From: an uncultured Selenomonadales bacterium
GTDB taxonomy: Bacteria; Bacillota; Negativicutes; Selenomonadales; Selenomonadaceae
DNA length: 64,000 nt
Assembly: GCA_947165145.1 (NCBI GenBank)
Contig: CAMUZG010000004.1
Span: forward strand, 23,732 to 87,731
Direction: 5' to 3'
Each line of letters begins with the position of its first letter. The stretch's first letter is position 1. The notes under the pieces are model-generated. The model saw only the letters and a list, made by a program, of their open reading frames with translations, was not told the DNA's origin and searched no databases. A program made the translations under genes and the position numbers. Shown here piece after piece: positions 60,447 through 64,000 of the stretch.

Positions 60447-60478
60447 CTCCCCCAAATCGGCGGGAGTTTTTTTTTTTG
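60447..60478 (+). terminator. terminator of the PIN-kinase/vWA/PP2C operon
   Basis: CTCCC and GGGAG arms with an inner CC/GG pair are followed by about twelve T. It shows that the three genes form a closed unit. Confidence 0.8.
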
Positions 60479-60522
60479 CAAAGTAATGTGGCACTCGGAC
60501 TGTAGATGAATAATTTTTCAAA

Positions 60523-60551
60523 CAAAAAAGCAGGAGCACACGTCTCCCGCA
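60523..60551 (-). terminator. terminator after the superoxide reductase gene
   Basis: On the minus strand GCGGGAG and CTCCTGC (one G-T pair) with a 7-base loop are followed by six T. Confidence 0.75.
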
Positions 60552-60584
60552 AAAATTGAATCATTCTTTACACCGATAAAAATT

Positions 60585-60965
60585 TCAAGCGATGTCCGCT
60601 TTCCACAAGCCGTGCAGGTTGCAATACTCGTAAACAGCAATCGCCTCGTCGCCGTCCGCCAAAACGAATTCAGCTTCAGGCTTGTCAGTCGCCGTCAAAT
60701 GAACGTATTGCCCGCCGCGTTTCGTCTGCAGGTAAATCCACTGAATCAAATGAGCCTCGGTCATCGGGTGCGCAACGCTACCGACTTGCACGGAAATTTT
60801 CTTGCCGTCAACGGTCACTTGCGGGACGTGTTTTTCCTGCGCGGCATCGGTAGTGTTTGCGGTCAGAAAGCTCATGGGTTTGCCGCCGCAAGAGATTTCA
60901 GCACCTGCGCCGCCGATAAGCATGACAATCGATTTACGGTCGTCGGAGATTAAAAGTCTGCTCAT
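60585..60965 (-). CDS. superoxide reductase (desulfoferrodoxin family) lacking the rubredoxin-like centre
   Basis: A 126-residue enzyme reducing superoxide to peroxide without making oxygen. The catalytic iron ligands are all present: EKHVP, GSVAHPMTEAHLI and YCNLHGLWK. The N-terminal module that in desulfoferrodoxin binds a second iron through four Cys keeps the spacing (SCGGKPM, TANTTDAAQEKH) but only one Cys remains. It therefore resembles the one-iron (class III) type. ATG at 60965 has GGGAGG upstream. Confidence 0.9.
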   Translation of the reverse strand: MSRLLISDDRKSIVMLIGGAGAEISCGGKPMSFLTANTTDAAQEKHVPQVTVDGKKISVQVGSVAHPMTEAHLIQWIYLQTKRGGQYVHLTATDKPEAEFVLADGDEAIAVYEYCNLHGLWKADIA

Positions 60966-61017
60966 GATGAGACCTCCCAAAAATTTTTATAAAGCTTAAT
61001 TCACCGCGTGGAATTCG

Positions 61018-61557
61018 TCAAGATAATTGTCTGCCCAAAATTTTTTTCAGTTTGACGCCGAGAATTGCCGCAACCGTCGCTTTGATGATGTCGCCTGGAA
61101 TGAATGGAAAAACCGCCATTGTGAACGCCTGCCAGACGCTCACGTCAAGCAACAGGAGCATTGACGTCAGCCCGCCCGCGTAGGTTATCGGCACGGCGAT
61201 TAAGATGTTCATCAGCGCGTATCGCTTGAAGTCGGGGACATTGCCTTTCGCCAAACTCAACAGGGGATAAGCGATGAGCCACGCGAAATAAAATCCGCCG
61301 ACAGGTCCGATGAGTCTGCTCAAGCCTTGATTGCCCGCAAAGACCGGCAGTCCCGCCACGCCTAACAAGATGTAAACCGCAATCACCGTGAAAGTTTGTC
61401 GCGGATTGAGCAGGTAAGCAGTCAAGCTCAGCGCAAAGGTCAACGCAGTCACTAAGGTCGGCGTGAACGGCAACGGGAACGAGATGTACGACGAGACACA
61501 GCATAGCGCGACGCACATTGACATCTTCGATAGCTCGCGCACGTTTGACTTTTGCAT
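61018..61557 (-). CDS. bioY: biotin transporter BioY
   Basis: The substrate-binding membrane subunit of a biotin ECF transporter, 179 residues with six helices. Family blocks are PVTPTLVTALTFAL-like (here PFTPTLVTALTFALSLTAYL), GGFYFAWLIAYPL and PFIPGDIIKATVAAILG. No energy-coupling subunits are nearby, so it would use shared ones or act alone. GGAGGAGAAAC precedes the ATG, and a promoter with a BirA-like operator lies upstream. Confidence 0.93.
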   Translation of the reverse strand: MQKSNVRELSKMSMCVALCCVSSYISFPLPFTPTLVTALTFALSLTAYLLNPRQTFTVIAVYILLGVAGLPVFAGNQGLSRLIGPVGGFYFAWLIAYPLLSLAKGNVPDFKRYALMNILIAVPITYAGGLTSMLLLLDVSVWQAFTMAVFPFIPGDIIKATVAAILGVKLKKILGRQLS

Positions 61558-61593
61558 AAATTGTTTCTCCTCCGTCGCAATAAGTTGACGTGC

Positions 61594-61641
61594 ATTATAC
61601 AGGAGCCGATTGTTAACGTCAATTACTGTTTACGTTTACCT
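61594..61641 (-). promoter_or_regulatory. bioY promoter with possible BirA operator
   Basis: On the minus strand TTGACG (61622-61617), a 17-base spacer and TATAAT (61599-61594) form a strong promoter. Overlapping the -35 box is GTTAACAA (61617-61610), with a weaker partner AGGTAAAC (61641-61634) 16 bases away. This resembles the Firmicutes BirA site TTGTTAAC-N14/16-GTTAACAA, though the distal half matches only 5 of 8. Confidence 0.5.
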
Positions 61642-61658
61642 TGACGAAGGTCGTTGCC

Positions 61659-62522
61659 TTACAAAAAATTTTTCAACGGAATACCGTCGTGCGTCCGCCA
61701 CTCTTGATTACCGTTCGCGTTATTTCCTATGACAAATTCGGCAGCCGCCGAAGGCGAATTAAATTCAATGTCTTCAATCAAATGACCGTCCGCGACTTTT
61801 TCCGAGTGACGATATTTTTTCATTGACGCGGATAACGTGTTGCTTTCAAGCGGACAAATTTCACTGCCTGCTAAAACTTTGAAACCCGTCGCTGTGCGTT
61901 TCATCTTTGCGTTGAATGACCTGCCGAGCTTCTTTATTTTGCGCGTGAGGTAAAAAATTTCTTCGTCAGTCCCGACGACAGGCGGCGGAGAATTTTTTTG
62001 CGGCGGCTCAAAAATTTTGTAACCGATTGAACTCAAAATAAGCTGTACGAATTCGGCGTTGTCTTCAAGGTCGCTTGCTTTTTCCTCCGTGATTGTGCCA
62101 GGCGAAGGGTCGTTGGCGTTAACAACTTCGCAACGTCCCGCTTTAATCGCCATGTTGCAAAATTTGTGTTCGAGCCAACTTATTTCCGTCGCGCCGAAAG
62201 AATTGTCTGACGTAGTGAGAACGATTGCTTCCGTCCAAAAATTTTTATCGGAGCTACGTGCGTGCTCATTGAGGCGATTGAGAATGCCTTTGCCGTTTTT
62301 GCGACTGCTCGCCTGCCCGACGTAAATTTTTTGCTTGCCGTCCTCTTCGCCGAAAAGAAAGTACACGCCGTCGTTTTCCAGCTCAATACGTTCCTTGCAT
62401 TTCGCCAAATCTTTGCGCGGTATCTTGAATATAATGCCCTGTCTGCTACTGATTGTGAATTTTATTCGCCCGCTTGCCGTGCCGTCGAGTAAAAGTAAAT
62501 TTATTGTCGTTGACTTTGCCAT
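61659..62522 (-). CDS. GIY-YIG nuclease-fold protein with C-terminal DUF4357-like domain
   Basis: 287 residues. The GIY-YIG core is visible as GVYFLFGEEDGKQKIYVGQ (about residues 52-70), followed by ILNRLNEHARS and a later EISWLEHKF supplying the Glu. The C-terminal ~60 residues (ADGHLIEDIEFNSPSAAAEF, NGNQEWRTHDGIPLKNF) match the DUF4357 type. Such proteins are scattered among bacteria and often near restriction or defence genes. Cellular role unknown. AAGGAGATTCATC precedes the ATG. Confidence 0.85.
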   Translation of the reverse strand: MAKSTTINLLLLDGTASGRIKFTISSRQGIIFKIPRKDLAKCKERIELENDGVYFLFGEEDGKQKIYVGQASSRKNGKGILNRLNEHARSSDKNFWTEAIVLTTSDNSFGATEISWLEHKFCNMAIKAGRCEVVNANDPSPGTITEEKASDLEDNAEFVQLILSSIGYKIFEPPQKNSPPPVVGTDEEIFYLTRKIKKLGRSFNAKMKRTATGFKVLAGSEICPLESNTLSASMKKYRHSEKVADGHLIEDIEFNSPSAAAEFVIGNNANGNQEWRTHDGIPLKNFL

Positions 62523-62533
62523 GATGAATCTCC

Positions 62534-63709
62534 TTACAGATTGAGCGCGAGAATTTTTGCCGTGATGTCGTCGAGTTGCTGAGCAGTCGGGACGTTTGCG
62601 ACGCGGATTTTGTCCAAAATAATTTCACAGCCCGCCGCTTTGAGTTCGTCCTCAACGTAGCCGATACTTTGTCCGCCCCAACCGTAGCTGCCGAACGCAA
62701 ACGCCTTGTGATTCACGGGGCGCAAACCTTTCAAATAGCACAGGAACGCGGCAATCGTCGGCATCATTTGGTTGTTAATCGTCGGGGAGCCCACCGCAAG
62801 ATATTTGCTCGTGAAAATGTCCGTGATGATGTCGCTGAGCGGCGTCGCCTTGATGTCGTAGTAAGTCGCAGGAATATTGCGTTTCGCGAATGATTCTGTA
62901 ATCGTCTGCGCCAAAATCTCCGTCGAATGCCACATCGAATCAAATACAACAACTGCCCGTTCGTCCACGTCGCCGACACTCCACGACTTATAGCAATCCA
63001 AAATTTTATCAATGTGCGTGCGCCAAATGACGCCGTGTCCCGTCGCAATCATCTTGAATTCAAGTCCGTTCAAAGCTTGCAACGCCGTCTGTGCCTGTTT
63101 GCCGAAGGGCATTAAAATATTCGCGTAATATTTCTTCGCCTCGCGCAGGACAATTTCCAAATCGTTTTCGTCGTCAAATCGCATTGACGTTGATAAGTGT
63201 TGACCGAACGCGTCGTTGCTGAACAAAATTTTTTCTTCGGGACAGTAAGTCACCATCGAGTCGGGCCAATGCAACATCGGCGTCGGGACGAATTGCAACG
63301 TGCGTTTGCCGATTGAAATTGAGTCGCCCGCCTTGACCGCACGATAATTCAGCTTGCCGTAACGCGCAGTGAGACCTTTAAGACCGTTGGGATTTGTCGT
63401 GATGATTTCGGCTTTCGGTGCGAGTTCGGCAATATTTTTGAGTGCACCGCTGTGATCGGGTTCGACGTGGCTTGAAACGACAATTTCAATCTGCGCGGGC
63501 TCAATGACGGAAGAAATTCGCGCGATGAGTTCGTCTTCAAAGCCTGCCTTAACCGTGTCGATGAGCGTGATTTTTTCGTCGAGAATGAGATAAGCATTGT
63601 AAGTCGAGCCGCGTGAAGTTTCGTAGCCGTGAAAATTTCGCATTGACCAATCAACCGCGCCTACCCAAAAAATATTTTCACTGATTTGAATCGCCTTGCA
63701 GTTCGTCAT
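62534..63709 (-). CDS. flavodiiron protein (FprA family A-type flavoprotein)
   Basis: 391 residues. The N-terminal metallo-beta-lactamase domain carries the di-iron ligands (SSHVEPDHSG, then TPMLHWPDSM, SNDAFGQH and ATGHGVIW). The C-terminal flavodoxin domain binds FMN (VVVFDSMWHSTEILAQTI, VGSPTINNQMMP, GSYGWGGQS). It reduces oxygen to water or nitric oxide to nitrous oxide in anaerobes. ATG at 63709 follows ACGGAGGTC. The frame to 63931 is repeat-derived. Confidence 0.94.
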   Translation of the reverse strand: MTNCKAIQISENIFWVGAVDWSMRNFHGYETSRGSTYNAYLILDEKITLIDTVKAGFEDELIARISSVIEPAQIEIVVSSHVEPDHSGALKNIAELAPKAEIITTNPNGLKGLTARYGKLNYRAVKAGDSISIGKRTLQFVPTPMLHWPDSMVTYCPEEKILFSNDAFGQHLSTSMRFDDENDLEIVLREAKKYYANILMPFGKQAQTALQALNGLEFKMIATGHGVIWRTHIDKILDCYKSWSVGDVDERAVVVFDSMWHSTEILAQTITESFAKRNIPATYYDIKATPLSDIITDIFTSKYLAVGSPTINNQMMPTIAAFLCYLKGLRPVNHKAFAFGSYGWGGQSIGYVEDELKAAGCEIILDKIRVANVPTAQQLDDITAKILALNL

Positions 63710-63757
63710 TTCAAAGACCTCCGTAAAAATTTTTTTCAAGTTTAACACAGCACAGCG

Positions 63758-63797
63758 ACAAAAAAAACTGCCTCCGTTCACGAAGACAGCTTTTTTA
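63758..63797. terminator. probable bidirectional terminator upstream of the flavodiiron gene
   Basis: A-run, CTGCCTCCG, TTCA loop, CGAAGACAG and T-run. It would end leftward transcription coming from outside the window before the flavodiiron gene starts. Confidence 0.6.
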
Positions 63798-63950
63798 AGT
63801 CTGACGTTGAATTTGGCAGTGACGGTTCTTTTTCCGCCTGACTGCGTTGTTGCGCACTTGACGTAGATTACTACGTCGGCGTGCTGACGCCTTGTCAGCC
63901 GAAAAAATTCCGCGTCACGTGATGTTTCCAATTCGCCGCCACGCTCTAGG
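63797..63950 (+). repeat. dispersed repeat family B, long copy
   Basis: Contains both conserved blocks (GGCAGTGACGGTTCTTTTTC and TTGTCAGCCGAAAAAATTCC) and the end block CGCTCTAG. Its middle carries an extra hairpin-forming part (GACGTAGATTACTACGTC). The last 50 bases of the window after it show nothing recognisable. Confidence 0.8.
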
Positions 63951-64000
63951 TAGTGTTCACACTAAAGAATCAACAATAAGTACAAAAAGAATAAAACCGG

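Noticed and set aside
63710..63931. 74-codon N-terminal extension of the flavodiiron protein
   Set aside because: It runs through a terminator and a repeat; ATG 63709 has a good ribosome site and matches the family start.

Overview
The window reads as a chromosomal segment of an anaerobic, motile, outer-membrane-bearing Firmicute, most likely a member of the Negativicutes (Selenomonas-like). This is inferred from gene content. RNase Y, YmdB, SpoVS, RsfS, CvfB and an LCP protein are Firmicutes genes, whereas the P-ring and L-ring flagellar genes flgI, flgH and flgA occur only in bacteria with an outer membrane. Superoxide reductase, a flavodiiron protein and MqnC (futalosine route to menaquinone) fit an anaerobe. 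TTG start codons supported by a Shine-Dalgarno (SD) sequence are unusually common. No rRNA, tRNA or CRISPR array was seen.

Layout. 1-3.0 kb: 3' end of glmS, a DpnD/PcfM-like small protein, a TagA/WecG glycosyltransferase, and psd-pssA for phosphatidylethanolamine. 3.0-8.3 kb: proB and proA, separated by a catalytically dead NlpC/P60-like secreted protein and a MATE-ATPase fusion. 8.3-12.7 kb: the nadD-yqeK-LCP-rsfS-cvfB cluster with a Fic gene wedged between nadD and yqeK. 12.7-20.5 kb: a small membrane protein, VTT protein, PHP phosphoesterase, spoVS with a near-perfect sigma-H promoter, an AGCS symporter, ymdB and rny. 20.9-25.8 kb: hisC-hisB, ndk, a chemoreceptor and an orphan sugar-binding lipoprotein.

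25.9-41.6 kb is the most striking region. The flagellar genes flgG-flgA-flgH and flgI-flgJ are split by about 12 kb holding three co-directional giant genes: two GLUG-repeat proteins around an RTX protein with an embedded HExxH zinc peptidase. All three share a C-terminal domain. Both GLUG genes have a well-placed ATG that is out of frame by the same one base at a poly-C tract, which suggests phase variation or frameshifting.

41.6-56.3 kb, mostly minus strand: recO with a 129-bp tandem duplication, ispG, a small operon of tiny proteins (plus strand), a Cache-HAMP-SpoIIE phosphatase, mqnC, an IS200/IS605 remnant with a truncated TPR gene, sucC, a mutarotase-like protein, an EAL phosphodiesterase, a MATE transporter, a GDSL hydrolase and an ABC-F ATPase. 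56.4-60.5 kb: a self-contained operon (promoter, three genes, terminator) encoding a PIN-kinase-zinc-ribbon fusion, a vWA protein and a PP2C phosphatase. This is a TerY-P/YegIKL-like triad with an added putative nuclease, and it is the best candidate for an undescribed stress or defence system. 60.5-64 kb: superoxide reductase, bioY with a possible BirA operator, a GIY-YIG protein and a flavodiiron protein.

Several dispersed intergenic repeat families run through the window. The most interesting begins GCAACGTGACGTTG; three of its copies lie between direct duplications of host sequence.
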